Made by a program: the position numbers and the translations under genes. 64,000 nt of DNA from CAYZQH01 sp050300015 (GTDB lineage Bacteria > Pseudomonadota > Gammaproteobacteria > Pseudomonadales > Cellvibrionaceae): the NCBI GenBank assembly GCA_050300015.1, contig JBNKWZ010000032.1:1-64000 (forward strand). Reading direction: 5' to 3'. This document shows, piece after piece, positions 50,507 through 59,704 of the stretch (its first letter is position 1; each line of letters starts with the position of its first letter). A model generated the notes under the pieces. That model did no database searches. It saw nothing but the letters and a program-made list of their open reading frames with translations, and had not been told where the DNA came from.

Positions 50507-51571
50507 ATGGCTGATATCAATGAAACACTTCGGTCTTGGGTGGATGCCGAATGGTCAAACCTATCTTTGAACGACTTTGACATTAAGGCAGATTTTCTGG
50601 CGCCTGGCGTTGATGCGCCCGTCTGGCAGGCGCTTGCCGGTGACGCAGGGTTTCGGCAGTATTTTCGTCTTGCCAGTGAACCCCCTTTGCTGGCGGTGAG
50701 CGCGCCACCTGCAACAGAAAAAAACGAAGCTTTTATGGCGGTGGGGCAGTTGATGCGCCAAGGGGGGGTGTTGACGCCAGCGGTGGCGGCTTGCGATTTG
50801 TCACGGGGATTTTTCTTGATTGAAGATTTTGGCCCCACGTTGCTATTGGACGCCTTGAACGCTGGCAATGCTAATGCTTTGTACCATGATGCCCTGTCAA
50901 CCCTGGTGCAGATTCAATTGTGCAAGGCGGATGCTGCTGTTCTGCCATTGTATGATAAGAGTTTGCTACAACAGGAAATGGCCTTGTTCCCAGAATGGTT
51001 TGTGCACCGTCTGCTCAAGATTGAAATGACTGATCGCGAGCACAAGATACTGGATGAGAGTGTTCAAGTGTTGACCGATTCTGCATTGGCGCAACCGCAA
51101 GTGGTGGTGCACCGAGATTTTCATTCGCGCAATTTGGTGGTTAGAAAGGCCGGTCCGTTGGGGGTTATCGATTTTCAGGATGCCGTGATTGGGCCTGTGA
51201 CCTATGATCTGGTTTCGTTATTGCGGGATTGCTATGTTCAGTGGCCGCAGCCACACATAGACCAATGGTTGAAGTTTTATCGAGCTCACGCCGAGGCCTC
51301 GGGAGTCGTATTGCCCAAAGGCGATGAAACCTTCGCGCGTTGGTTTGACTGGATGGGCCTCCAACGGCATCTGAAGGTGCTTGGCATCTTCGCACGTCTG
51401 TCGTTGCGCGACCAAAAACATCGATATCTGTCAGATTTGCCCTTGGTCGTACACTACACCCTTACCGTGGCGAGACAGTATGAGGCCCTAGAAGGCTTTG
51501 TGGCGTGGTTCGAGGAGGCGTTAATGCCAAAGATCAAAATGCAGGGGTGGTGGCGCCCAATCGGCGAATGA
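50507..51571 (+). CDS. amgK: N-acetylmuramate/N-acetylglucosamine kinase AmgK
   Basis: A 354-residue aminoglycoside-phosphotransferase-fold kinase that phosphorylates MurNAc at the anomeric position during peptidoglycan recycling. The nucleotide region includes FFLIEDFGPTLLLDAL. The catalytic loop is VVHRDFHSRNLVV and the Mg site is VIDFQDAVIGPVTYDLVSLLRD. It overlaps murU by 4 bases and is divergent from lptD, the same arrangement as in Pseudomonas. This pair bypasses de novo UDP-MurNAc synthesis and so can confer intrinsic fosfomycin tolerance in known cases. Confidence 0.94.
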   Translation: MADINETLRSWVDAEWSNLSLNDFDIKADFLAPGVDAPVWQALAGDAGFRQYFRLASEPPLLAVSAPPATEKNEAFMAVGQLMRQGGVLTPAVAACDLSRGFFLIEDFGPTLLLDALNAGNANALYHDALSTLVQIQLCKADAAVLPLYDKSLLQQEMALFPEWFVHRLLKIEMTDREHKILDESVQVLTDSALAQPQVVVHRDFHSRNLVVRKAGPLGVIDFQDAVIGPVTYDLVSLLRDCYVQWPQPHIDQWLKFYRAHAEASGVVLPKGDETFARWFDWMGLQRHLKVLGIFARLSLRDQKHRYLSDLPLVVHYTLTVARQYEALEGFVAWFEEALMPKIKMQGWWRPIGE

Positions 51572-52251
51572 AGGCTATGATCTTTGCGGCCGGCGAAGGC
51601 AGGCGCATGCGCGAATTGACGCAGACCCTGCCAAAACCGCTTTTGCCCGTGGCCGGCCGCCCGCTGATAGCGCATCAGCTCATGAGGCTGCGTGAGGCCG
51701 GTATTACCGATTGTGTGATTAATGTGGCCTATCTCAAAGACAAGATTATTGAGGCGTTGGGCAATGGCGAGCGCTGGGGGATGCGCCTTCAGTACTCGCA
51801 AGAGCCCGAACCGTTGGAGACGGGAGGGGCGCTAATGCATGCCCGCACGCTGATAAACGACGGGCCTTTTGTGTTGGTTAATGCAGACGTATGGACGGAC
51901 TACCCCTATGCCAACCTGGTGCAGATGCAGCCAAAAGGCGCTCACCTGGTGTTGGTGCCCAACCCGCCTGAAAAGGACTGTGGTGACTTTTTGCTCGGTG
52001 AGGATGGCAAGGTGCAAGGGCAGGGAGATGGGCTGACCTTCTCTGGTGTCAGCGTGCTAAATCCTGCTTGGTTTTTGAACTATCCCCGTGCCCGACAAAA
52101 GTTTCCTCTGCGAGAATTGCTGACCTGGGGGATTGAGGCCGGCCTCGTGACCGGAGAGTGTTATCGCGGTACCTGGCTGGATGTAGGTACCCCCGAGCGC
52201 TTGTGTGCGCTAAACGCGAGTTTAGCTGATACCTACGGCGCAGATGCTTGA
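51568..52251 (+). CDS. murU: N-acetylmuramate alpha-1-phosphate uridylyltransferase MurU
   Basis: A 227-residue nucleotidyltransferase starting MKAMIFAAGEGRRMRELTQTLPKPLLPVAGRPLI, the standard G-x-G-x-R-M...PKP signature. FVLVNADVWTDY supplies the metal-binding Asp, and the sequence ends TWLDVGTPERLCALNA. It makes UDP-MurNAc from MurNAc-1-phosphate delivered by AmgK. An in-frame upstream start at 51505 lies inside amgK; the ATG at 51568 has the conserved start and an ATGA overlap. Confidence 0.94.
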   Translation: MKAMIFAAGEGRRMRELTQTLPKPLLPVAGRPLIAHQLMRLREAGITDCVINVAYLKDKIIEALGNGERWGMRLQYSQEPEPLETGGALMHARTLINDGPFVLVNADVWTDYPYANLVQMQPKGAHLVLVPNPPEKDCGDFLLGEDGKVQGQGDGLTFSGVSVLNPAWFLNYPRARQKFPLRELLTWGIEAGLVTGECYRGTWLDVGTPERLCALNASLADTYGADA

Positions 52252-52320
52252 CGTTTCGCTTTTCTAAATACGGCTTGCTTTTTTATCTTCGCCCTAATAG
52301 AATCCAGCGCCCCAAATAGG

Positions 52321-52388
52321 TCGGCCCTTGTCCGACTCTCCTTGCCTCACCTTAATTTGTAGGGAGGCCTAACCCGTGAGGAGCAAAT
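52321..52388 (+). promoter_or_regulatory. Possible S6:S18-binding leader of the rpsF operon
   Basis: CCTCAC (52345-52350) pairs with GTGAGG (52376-52381), which overlaps the rpsF ribosome-binding site. The 3' strand has a CCG at the base of the internal loop, and an apical TTA/TAA-closed hairpin is possible. A CCG beside a helix is the recognition feature of the widespread rpsF leader bound by the S6:S18 dimer. TCGG/CCGA forms a separate small stem just upstream. Structure drawn by eye. Confidence 0.4.
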
Positions 52389-52850
52389 ATGCGTCATTAC
52401 GAAGTAGTATTTCTGGTTCATCCGGATCAGTCAGAACAAGTGCCCGGCATGATTGAGCGTTACACTGCCACAGTCACTGAAAACGGCGGCGCCGTTCACC
52501 GCTTGGAAGATTGGGGTCGCCGTCAATTGGCCTACTCCATCAATAAAATCCACAAAGCCCATTACATCTTGATGAATATCGAGTGCGATGAGACGGCTTT
52601 GGAAGAACTGGCCACCAACTTCCGTTACAACGATGCGGTATTGCGTAACATGGTTGTGCGTTTGGATGAAGCGGTTACTGAAGAGTCGCCCATCATGAAA
52701 GCCGAAAAAGAAAGCCGTGAGCGCAAACAGCGCGCTGAGCGTCGCCAGGAAGAAGCTGCAGCGCGAGCCGCCGCAGAATCTTCAGAAGAAGCTAATGATG
52801 ATCAAGATTCAAAAGCTGAAGACACCGAAATAGAGAGCGAGGAGGAGTAA
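52389..52850 (+). CDS. rpsF: 30S ribosomal protein S6
   Basis: A 153-residue ribosomal protein. MRHYEVVFLVHPDQSEQVPGMIERY and the later HRLEDWGRRQLAYSINKIHKAHYILMNIE are the S6 core. It has a long, strongly acidic tail (about 40 residues of Glu/Ala/Asp ending EIESEEE), the part that in Escherichia coli receives glutamates from RimK. First gene of rpsF-rpsR-rplI, with GAGGAG before the start, probably under S6:S18 feedback through its leader. Confidence 0.98.
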   Translation: MRHYEVVFLVHPDQSEQVPGMIERYTATVTENGGAVHRLEDWGRRQLAYSINKIHKAHYILMNIECDETALEELATNFRYNDAVLRNMVVRLDEAVTEESPIMKAEKESRERKQRAERRQEEAAARAAAESSEEANDDQDSKAEDTEIESEEE

Positions 52851-52852
52851 TC

Positions 52853-53080
52853 ATGGCCCGTTTTTTCCGTCGCCGTAAGTTTTGTAAGTTTTCCGCTGAA
52901 GGCGTGAAAACCATTGATTATAAAGATTTGGAAACCTTAAAGGCGTACATCTCTGAGACTGGCAAAATTGTACCCAGCCGTATTACAGGTACAAAAGCCA
53001 AATACCAACGCCAACTGTCAAGTGCCATTAAGCGTGCGCGTTATATCGCTTTGTTGCCTTACACTGACGGTCACGAATAA
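52853..53080 (+). CDS. rpsR: 30S ribosomal protein S18
   Basis: A 75-residue basic protein, full length, with FFRRRKFCKFSAEGVKTIDYKDLETLKAYI and IVPSRITGTKAKYQRQLSSAIKRARYIALLPY. It binds S6 on the 30S platform. The N-terminal Met-Ala makes it the substrate of RimI, encoded at 30339. It starts two bases after the rpsF stop. Confidence 0.98.
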   Translation: MARFFRRRKFCKFSAEGVKTIDYKDLETLKAYISETGKIVPSRITGTKAKYQRQLSSAIKRARYIALLPYTDGHE

Positions 53081-53091
53081 GGGGGTTACCC

Positions 53092-53538
53092 GTGGAAGTT
53101 ATTTTGCTCGAAAAAGTGGGTCGCCTGGGTACTGTGGGTGATCAAGTCAACGTTAAGGCTGGTTTTGGCCGAAATTACTTGTTACCTCAAGGTAAAGCGA
53201 TTGCTGCAACTGCCGCCAACTTGGCAGAATTTGAAGAGCGTCGTGCTGAGCTAGAAGCTGCCGCTGGCGAGAAAAAAGCGGTTGCAGAAACGCGTGCTGC
53301 TAAGCTTGCTGAGCTGGTGGTGACCATTACCGCCAATGCTGGTGATGAAGGTAAGTTATTTGGCTCTATTGGTGCGAGAGACATTGCCGCTGCGATTACC
53401 GATGCGGGTGTTGATGTGGCCAAGGCTGAAGTGAAGTTGCCTGAAGGCACGTTGCGTGAAGTGGGTGAGTACGATGTCGACCTGCAGTTACACGTGGATG
53501 TTCAGCAATCCATTAAGATCGTCGTAGCCGCGCAGTAA
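53092..53538 (+). CDS. rplI: 50S ribosomal protein L9
   Basis: A 148-residue ribosomal protein with the N-terminal MEVILLEKVGRLGTVGDQVNVKAGFGRNYLLPQGKAI, the long connecting helix (FEERRAELEAAAGEKKAVAETRAAKL) and the C-terminal rRNA-binding domain (GKLFGSIGARDIAAAI). It starts with GTG behind GGGGG. Followed by a strong intrinsic terminator. Confidence 0.98.
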   Translation: MEVILLEKVGRLGTVGDQVNVKAGFGRNYLLPQGKAIAATAANLAEFEERRAELEAAAGEKKAVAETRAAKLAELVVTITANAGDEGKLFGSIGARDIAAAITDAGVDVAKAEVKLPEGTLREVGEYDVDLQLHVDVQQSIKIVVAAQ

Positions 53539-53556
53539 TCTTATTCTGCACGACAC

Positions 53557-53585
53557 AAAACACGGCCAAGGCCGTGTTTTTTTTT
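53557..53585 (+). terminator. Intrinsic terminator of rpsF-rpsR-rplI
   Basis: AAACACGGCC-AAG-GCCGTGTTT is a perfect 10-bp stem with a 3-base loop, running into nine or more T residues, 19 bases after the rplI stop. Confidence 0.92.
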
Positions 53586-53707
53586 GCCTGTTGATCTGGT
53601 GGCGGTTTTGTCTGTTTGGCGATAAGGAAAATACAACTGACATTGTCGGCGCAGTTTCCTACAATAGCCTACCGCAAACGATTTTGGTTGCCTTGAGAAA
53701 GCTCTAA

Positions 53708-55117
53708 ATGAACCACCCTGATTCCTACGAGATGCCCTACGACGACCTACCTGAGGAGCCTTCAACCCCAGGTGTTGGACATGAGCCGCCCCACTCCATT
53801 GAGGCGGAGCAGTCCGTGCTGGGAGGGCTAATGCTTGAGGCCTCTCACTTTGACTCAGTAGCAGAGGTGGTGGGCGCTGCGGATTTCTACAAAGCCGGGC
53901 ATCGCTTGGTTTTTACCGTGATGGTGGATTTGCTTGAGGCCGACCAGCCAATTGATGTCATCACCGTGTCGGAGGAATTGAATAGGCGCGGCGAGTTGGA
54001 GCGCGTGGGGGGGTTGGCCTACCTCACCGAGATGGCAGGTAATGTGGCGGGTGCCGCCAACCTTGTGGCTTATGCGCGTATTGTTCGCGAGCGTTCTACC
54101 TTGCGTAAGCTGATCAGCGCCGCTACGGATATCTCGAAGGCCAGCTATAACCCCGGGGTGTTGGGTGCCGATGAGCTGCTGCAACTGGCCGAGAAAAAAG
54201 TGCTCGAAATATCTGAAGAGCGCCCTAAAGACGGTGGTTTTGTTGGTGTTAATACGCTTTTAAAGGCCGCCGTTGAAAAAATCGACGAACTGTTTCGCTC
54301 AGACAGTGATCTTACGGGTGTGTCTACGGGGTTGTCGGATCTCAACGAAAAAACGTCAGGCTGGCAGCCCGGTGAATTAATTGTGTTGGCGGCGAGGCCT
54401 TCCATGGGTAAAACCGCGCTGGCATTGAATTTTGTGGAATCTGCGCTGCTGTCACAGGCCCGCCCCGTGTTGGTGTTCAGCTTGGAGATGCCCTCCGATT
54501 CTTTGGTGGTGCGCTTGTTATCTTCGATTGGCCGAATTGACCAAAATCACATTCGTACGGGGCAGCTCACCGAAGAGGACTGGCCAAAACTTGAGGCTGC
54601 GGCACGCAAGCTCAAAGATAAACACTTATTTATTGATGATACTGCAGGCCTTACTCCCAACGATGTGCGTGCGCGGGTACGGAAGGTGGCTCGCGAATTT
54701 GGCGACCCGGGGTTGATCATGGTGGATTACTTGCAGCTGATGCACGTGGCGGGCAACACAGAGGGAAGGACCCAGGAGATCTCTGAAATTTCCCGTTCCA
54801 TGAAGGCTTTGGCTAAGGAATACAGTTGCCCGGTTATTTGCTTATCACAGCTGAATCGTGGCGTAGAGGCCCGCCCCAACAAGCGTCCGATGAATTCAGA
54901 TTTGCGCGAATCCGGTGCTATCGAGCAGGATGCTGATGTGATTTTATTCATCTATCGCGATGAATACTACAACGAAGAAAGCCCCGATAAGGGCGTGGCG
55001 GAATTGATCATTGGCAAGCAGCGCAATGGGGAAATCGGCACCTGTCGGGCCGCATTTATTGGCAAGTACACGCGCTTTGAAAACCTCGCGCCGGAGTATT
55101 TTCAACCTGCTGATTAA
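53708..55117 (+). CDS. dnaB: Replicative DNA helicase DnaB
   Basis: A 469-residue hexameric helicase that opens DNA at the replication fork. The N-terminal domain begins PPHSIEAEQSVLGGLML. The RecA-like C-terminal domain has Walker A LAARPSMGKTALALNF, FSLEMPSDSLVVRLLSS, Walker B LIMVDYLQLM and SQLNRGVEARPNKRPMNSDLRESGAIEQDADVILFIYRDE. No intein or insertion. It stands alone after the rplI terminator, as in related genomes. Confidence 0.98.
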   Translation: MNHPDSYEMPYDDLPEEPSTPGVGHEPPHSIEAEQSVLGGLMLEASHFDSVAEVVGAADFYKAGHRLVFTVMVDLLEADQPIDVITVSEELNRRGELERVGGLAYLTEMAGNVAGAANLVAYARIVRERSTLRKLISAATDISKASYNPGVLGADELLQLAEKKVLEISEERPKDGGFVGVNTLLKAAVEKIDELFRSDSDLTGVSTGLSDLNEKTSGWQPGELIVLAARPSMGKTALALNFVESALLSQARPVLVFSLEMPSDSLVVRLLSSIGRIDQNHIRTGQLTEEDWPKLEAAARKLKDKHLFIDDTAGLTPNDVRARVRKVAREFGDPGLIMVDYLQLMHVAGNTEGRTQEISEISRSMKALAKEYSCPVICLSQLNRGVEARPNKRPMNSDLRESGAIEQDADVILFIYRDEYYNEESPDKGVAELIIGKQRNGEIGTCRAAFIGKYTRFENLAPEYFQPAD

Positions 55118-55302
55118 GCCTGGTTGAGCACGGGCCGTCATTTGGCGAAATCCGATTGAGGCGGTAGGGCTTTTCTGGTAATCTGGCGCCCCATCTTGAT
55201 ACAGACCGTGAACCACCGCAGTTGTATCCTACGCGGCGCTGACCCAGTCAGTCACACCCTCGGATTGACGTACGGTTTACCAATTTCCTAGAAAGGCAGT
55301 TA

Positions 55303-56934
55303 ATGACTCGATTTATATTCGTAACGGGCGGCGTTGTTTCGTCATTGGGGAAGGGCATTGCAGCAGCGTCTTTGGGCGCAGTGCTTGAAGCTCGGGGCCT
55401 AAAGATAACGATTTTAAAGCTCGACCCATATATCAACGTTGACCCAGGCACCATGAGCCCATTTCAACATGGGGAAGTCTTTGTCACCGACGACGGCGCA
55501 GAGACCGACCTGGATCTCGGCCACTATGAGCGGTTTTTACGTACCAAAGTGTCTCGGCGCAATAATTTCACCACGGGTCGTGTCTATGAAACGGTGCTGC
55601 GTAAAGAGCGTCGGGGAGACTACCTGGGAGGCACCGTCCAAGTCATTCCGCACATTACCGATGAGATTAAACGCCGTATTTTGGAAGGCGGTAAGGGCTA
55701 CGATGTGGCCCTAGTAGAAATCGGCGGAACGGTGGGGGATATTGAATCTCAACCATTTTTAGAAGCGGTTCGCCAACTAAAAGTGGAGCTCGGGGCTCAG
55801 CGTGCGCTGCTGATTCATCTGACCTTGGTGCCCTATATCGCCACGGCAGGGGAAACCAAGACAAAGCCCACTCAGCATTCGGTGAAAGAATTACGGTCCA
55901 TTGGCTTGCAGCCCGACGTATTATTGTGCCGCTCGGATAAGATCATCGATGAAGATTCCCGCCGTAAAATTGCATTGTTTACCAATGTGGAAATGCGTGC
56001 GGTAGTGCCGCTTCCCGATGCCAATACTATTTACGCCATTCCCCGCCTTTTGCATGGATACGACTTGGATAAGATCGTATGTGAACGCTTGAATTTGGAT
56101 GTGCCCGAAGCGAACCTAGCGGAGTGGGACAGCGTTGCCGAGCGTAAGCTTAACCCCAAGCGCGAGGTTACGGTGGCGATGGTGGGCAAATATATGGATT
56201 TAATTGACGCCTACAAATCTTTAAACGAAGCCTTAAGCCATGCCGGTATCCACACCGAAACCAAGGTCAATATTCTGTATGTGAATGCCGAAGATATTGA
56301 AGAAAACGGCCTGGATGTGATTCGTGACGCTGACGCTATTTTGGTGCCGGGTGGTTTTGGTTTGCGCGGCCTGGAAGGCAAGCTTAGTGCGGTACAGTAT
56401 GCCAGAGAAAACCATGTTCCCTATCTCGGAATTTGTTTGGGAATGCAGTCGGTGATTATCGAGTTTGCGCGAAATGTGTTGAACTTGGATGGGGCCAACA
56501 GTACTGAATTTGATCGCAAAACCCCTCATCCGGTGATCGCTTTGATTACCGAGTGGACAGACAATGACGGTGCCGTTGAAAAACGCGATGAAAACTCTGA
56601 CCTGGGTGGGAGTATGCGTTTGGGCGCTCAGGAATGTCGCCTTGAAAAAGATTCTCAGGCGCGTGCCATTTATGGTGAAGATGTCATTGAAGAGCGGCAC
56701 CGTCATCGCTATGAAGTGAATAACCACTACATTGATCGTTTGCGTCAAGGGGGGCTTGTCATATCCGGCTGGTCTGCCGAAGACACCTTAGTCGAAATGG
56801 TAGAACTACCCGACCACCCTTGGTTCGTGGCATGCCAATTTCACCCGGAATTTACGTCGACACCGCGCGACGGGCATCCGTTATTTACCCATTACATTCA
56901 GGCGGCGTTGGCTCGTCAGGCGAGCAAATCATGA
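55303..56934 (+). CDS. pyrG: CTP synthase PyrG
   Basis: A 543-residue enzyme making CTP from UTP with glutamine. The synthetase domain opens TRFIFVTGGVVSSLGKGIAAASLGAVLEARG and has LKLDPYINVDPGTMSPFQHGEVFVTDDGAETDLDLGHYERF. The glutamine amidotransferase domain has the nucleophile Cys in YLGICLGMQ and a His-Glu pair in CQFHPEF. Full length. The stop codon overlaps the kdsA start (ATGA). Confidence 0.98.
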   Translation: MTRFIFVTGGVVSSLGKGIAAASLGAVLEARGLKITILKLDPYINVDPGTMSPFQHGEVFVTDDGAETDLDLGHYERFLRTKVSRRNNFTTGRVYETVLRKERRGDYLGGTVQVIPHITDEIKRRILEGGKGYDVALVEIGGTVGDIESQPFLEAVRQLKVELGAQRALLIHLTLVPYIATAGETKTKPTQHSVKELRSIGLQPDVLLCRSDKIIDEDSRRKIALFTNVEMRAVVPLPDANTIYAIPRLLHGYDLDKIVCERLNLDVPEANLAEWDSVAERKLNPKREVTVAMVGKYMDLIDAYKSLNEALSHAGIHTETKVNILYVNAEDIEENGLDVIRDADAILVPGGFGLRGLEGKLSAVQYARENHVPYLGICLGMQSVIIEFARNVLNLDGANSTEFDRKTPHPVIALITEWTDNDGAVEKRDENSDLGGSMRLGAQECRLEKDSQARAIYGEDVIEERHRHRYEVNNHYIDRLRQGGLVISGWSAEDTLVEMVELPDHPWFVACQFHPEFTSTPRDGHPLFTHYIQAALARQASKS

Positions 56935-57776
56935 CGGCGGTGACGATTTCAGGCATCGACTGTTCAAACCAAGCGCCGTTTGTATTGATCGGTGGAATGA
57001 ATGTTTTAGAGTCTCGTGATATGGCGATGCAAGTCGCAGAGGCCTACGTGAATGCCACGGAAAAATTGGGTATTCCTTACATCTTTAAGGCTTCTTATGA
57101 TAAGGCCAATCGCTCTTCTATTCATTCGTTTCGAGGTCCTGGGCTAGATGAGGGCTTGCGCATATTGGGCGATATAAAAGCGGCCTTCTCCGTTCCGGTA
57201 TTGAGTGATGTGCATGCGCCCGAGGAAGCAGGGCCCGCGGCCGAAGTGTGCGATATCATTCAACTGCCAGCGTTTTTGGCGCGTCAAACAGATCTGGTGG
57301 CGGCCATGGCGGTGACTCCAGCAGTGGTCAATATTAAAAAGCCACAGTTTTTAAGCCCTGGACAGATCAAAAATATCGTTGAGAAATTTCGTGAATGTGG
57401 CAAAAACGATCTGTTATTGTGCGAGCGCGGCAGCAATTTTGGGTATGACAACCTGGTCGTGGACATGCTTGGGTTTCGCACGATGAAGGCGGTGAGCGAT
57501 GATTTGCCTATCATTTTTGATGCAACCCACGCCCTACAGTGTCGAGATGCTTTGGGGGCTGCATCGGGCGGGCGCCGAGAACAAGTGGCCGAGTTGAGCC
57601 GCGCAGGGCTGGCGGTGGGTATCGCAGGCCTTTTCTTAGAAGCGCACCCAGATCCCAATGCAGCCAAATGCGATGGCCCTAGCGCATTGCCCTTAAGTCA
57701 GTTGATGCCGTTTTTACAGCAAATGAAAGCGGTGGATGATGTGGTCAAGCAATTGCCCGAACTGGTCATTGAATAA
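56931..57776 (+). CDS. kdsA: 2-dehydro-3-deoxyphosphooctonate aldolase KdsA
   Basis: A 281-residue enzyme condensing arabinose-5-phosphate with phosphoenolpyruvate to Kdo-8-phosphate for lipopolysaccharide core. Motifs: FVLIGGMNVLESRDMA, FKASYDKANRSSIHSFRGPGL, DIIQLPAFLARQTDL, VNIKKPQFLSPGQ and LFLEAHPDPNAAKCDGPSALPL. A longer open frame to 56820 overlaps pyrG; the ATG at 56931 is the family start. It lies in the usual pyrG-kdsA-eno order. Confidence 0.97.
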   Translation: MTAVTISGIDCSNQAPFVLIGGMNVLESRDMAMQVAEAYVNATEKLGIPYIFKASYDKANRSSIHSFRGPGLDEGLRILGDIKAAFSVPVLSDVHAPEEAGPAAEVCDIIQLPAFLARQTDLVAAMAVTPAVVNIKKPQFLSPGQIKNIVEKFRECGKNDLLLCERGSNFGYDNLVVDMLGFRTMKAVSDDLPIIFDATHALQCRDALGAASGGRREQVAELSRAGLAVGIAGLFLEAHPDPNAAKCDGPSALPLSQLMPFLQQMKAVDDVVKQLPELVIE

Positions 57777-57936
57777 TGGGTTTTGCGCAATAAGTATTGA
57801 TTGGTGGCCTCGGTGCCATCATTAAGGGGGCGTCCAGTGAGTCTTGTTGGCCTTGGCGTATAGCCCCTTCTCTCATCAGGCAATGTTGACGCCTTGCCTT
57901 TAATTAACGTTAGCACAGCACGGAGTACTCTCTCCC

Positions 57937-59226
57937 ATGAGTAAGATAGTAGATATTCTCGGTTTTGAAGTGATGGATTCGCGCGGTAATCCCACAGTGA
58001 TGGCAGAAGTAATCTTAGAATCTGGAGCGGTTGGCAGCGCATGTGCCCCATCGGGTGCCTCCACGGGCTCACGCGAAGCGTTGGAGTTGCGCGATGGCGA
58101 TAAGTCTCGCTATTTGGGTAAGGGTGTATTGAAGGCTGTCGCCAATATTAACGATCGCATTAAGCCTTTGTTGGTGGGGCAGGATGCGGCGGATCAACGT
58201 GCAATCGATAAGTTGATGATCGATGCAGATGGAACCGAAAACAAAGCCAATTTAGGCGCGAACGCCATTTTGGCCGTTTCGCTTGCTGCGGCAAAAGCTG
58301 TGGCCATTGATAAAAAAATTCCTCTGTATGCTCACATTGCTGATATCAATGGCACGCCAGGCCAATACTCCATGCCCGTACCGATGATGAATATCGTCAA
58401 CGGTGGTGAGCACGCCGATAATAATGTGGATATTCAGGAATTTATGGTGCAGCCCGTATCGGCGCCTAACTTTCATGAAGCTTTGCGTATGGGCGCGGAA
58501 ATATTTCACGCTCTGAAAAAGGTTTTGTCGTCGCGTGGTTTGAACACGGCAGTTGGCGACGAGGGCGGATTTGCCCCCAATTTACCTTCTAACGAGGGGG
58601 CGCTTGAAGCCATCGCTGAAGCCATTGCCAATGCTGGGTATGAATTGGGTAAAGATGTGACCTTGGCATTGGATTGCGCTTCCTCTGAGTTTTACAAAGA
58701 CGGCGTTTATGACATGGCCGGCGAAGGCAAAAAATTCTCCTCTGAAGAATTTGCCGACTATCTCGCAGAGCTGTCTGCCAAGTTTCCCATTCTGTCGATC
58801 GAGGATGGTATGGATGAGAGCGACTGGGACGGCTGGGCCGTATTAACGCAAAAAATTGGTAACAAAATTCAGTTGGTTGGAGATGATTTATTTGTGACCA
58901 ACACTAAGATATTAAAAGAAGGCATTGATAAAAGTATTGCCAATTCGATTTTGATCAAATTCAATCAAATTGGGTCGCTCAGTGAAACTTTGGATGCCAT
59001 TAAAATGGCGAAAGATGCGGGGTACACCGCCGTGATTTCTCATCGTTCAGGTGAAACAGAAGACACCACCATTGCCGACTTGGCGGTGGCTACGGCTGCG
59101 GGGCAAATAAAAACGGGATCTCTATCGCGTTCAGACCGGATCGCCAAGTACAATCGCCTATTGCGTATTGAAGCAGAGCTGGGTGATGCGGCGCCCTATC
59201 GTGGGCGTGCGGAATTCAAGCAATAG
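57937..59226 (+). CDS. eno: Enolase
   Basis: A 429-residue glycolytic enzyme interconverting 2-phosphoglycerate and phosphoenolpyruvate, also a component of the RNA degradosome. Signatures: VMDSRGNPTVMAEV, SGASTGSREALELRDGD, AVGDEGGFAPNL, SIEDGMDESDWDGWAVLTQ, the family motif ILIKFNQIGSLSETLDAI and SHRSGETEDTTIADLAVAT. Full length, followed by a strong terminator. Confidence 0.98.
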   Translation: MSKIVDILGFEVMDSRGNPTVMAEVILESGAVGSACAPSGASTGSREALELRDGDKSRYLGKGVLKAVANINDRIKPLLVGQDAADQRAIDKLMIDADGTENKANLGANAILAVSLAAAKAVAIDKKIPLYAHIADINGTPGQYSMPVPMMNIVNGGEHADNNVDIQEFMVQPVSAPNFHEALRMGAEIFHALKKVLSSRGLNTAVGDEGGFAPNLPSNEGALEAIAEAIANAGYELGKDVTLALDCASSEFYKDGVYDMAGEGKKFSSEEFADYLAELSAKFPILSIEDGMDESDWDGWAVLTQKIGNKIQLVGDDLFVTNTKILKEGIDKSIANSILIKFNQIGSLSETLDAIKMAKDAGYTAVISHRSGETEDTTIADLAVATAAGQIKTGSLSRSDRIAKYNRLLRIEAELGDAAPYRGRAEFKQ

Positions 59227-59248
59227 ACGGTTTAAATTTTGCTATGCT

Positions 59249-59276
59249 AAAGGCCAGCTTCGCTGGCCTTTCTTTT
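59249..59276 (+). terminator. Intrinsic terminator after eno
   Basis: AAAGGCCAGC-TTC-GCTGGCCTTT is a perfect 10-bp stem with a 3-base loop followed by CTTTT, 22 bases past the eno stop. Confidence 0.9.
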
Positions 59277-59413
59277 GATAACGCTTTGTATTTGAGCGAC
59301 CGCAGCCAGCGCACCAAGTTACACCTCGACGGTTATTGAATGCTTGAACTGAGCGTTGCGTAGGATGGCGATGAGAGTGATTAACAGGAATTTGTCAAAA
59401 GAGATGGTACGAT

Positions 59414-59704
59414 ATGAAATGGTTTGCGCTGGCGCTTATGGTGCTGGTTTTATACTTGCAGTACCGTTTGTGGTTTGATCAGGGTGGCTATACGGACCTG
59501 GCCAAACTTCAGTCTCAAATTGAAACGCAAAAACAAGAAAATGCGCGTTTAATTGAGCGAAACCGAGTGCTTGCCGCTGAAGTGGATGCTTTAAAAAACA
59601 AAAGCGACGCCGTTGAAGAGCGTGCTCGCACAGACCTCGGTATGATCAAAGAGGGTGAAACTTTTATTATGGTTGTACCACAAGAGCCCACTAAATCTGA
59701 ATGA
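59414..59704 (+). CDS. ftsB: Cell division protein FtsB
   Basis: A 96-residue bitopic membrane protein of the divisome FtsQBL complex. It has a short cytoplasmic start, one membrane helix (WFALALMVLVLYLQYRLWF), then a periplasmic coiled coil (LQSQIETQKQENARLIERNRVLAAEVDALKNKSDAVEERAR) and the conserved tail LGMIKEGETFIMVV. Located between eno and ispD as in most gammaproteobacteria, and overlapping ispD by 4 bases. Confidence 0.96.
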   Translation: MKWFALALMVLVLYLQYRLWFDQGGYTDLAKLQSQIETQKQENARLIERNRVLAAEVDALKNKSDAVEERARTDLGMIKEGETFIMVVPQEPTKSE

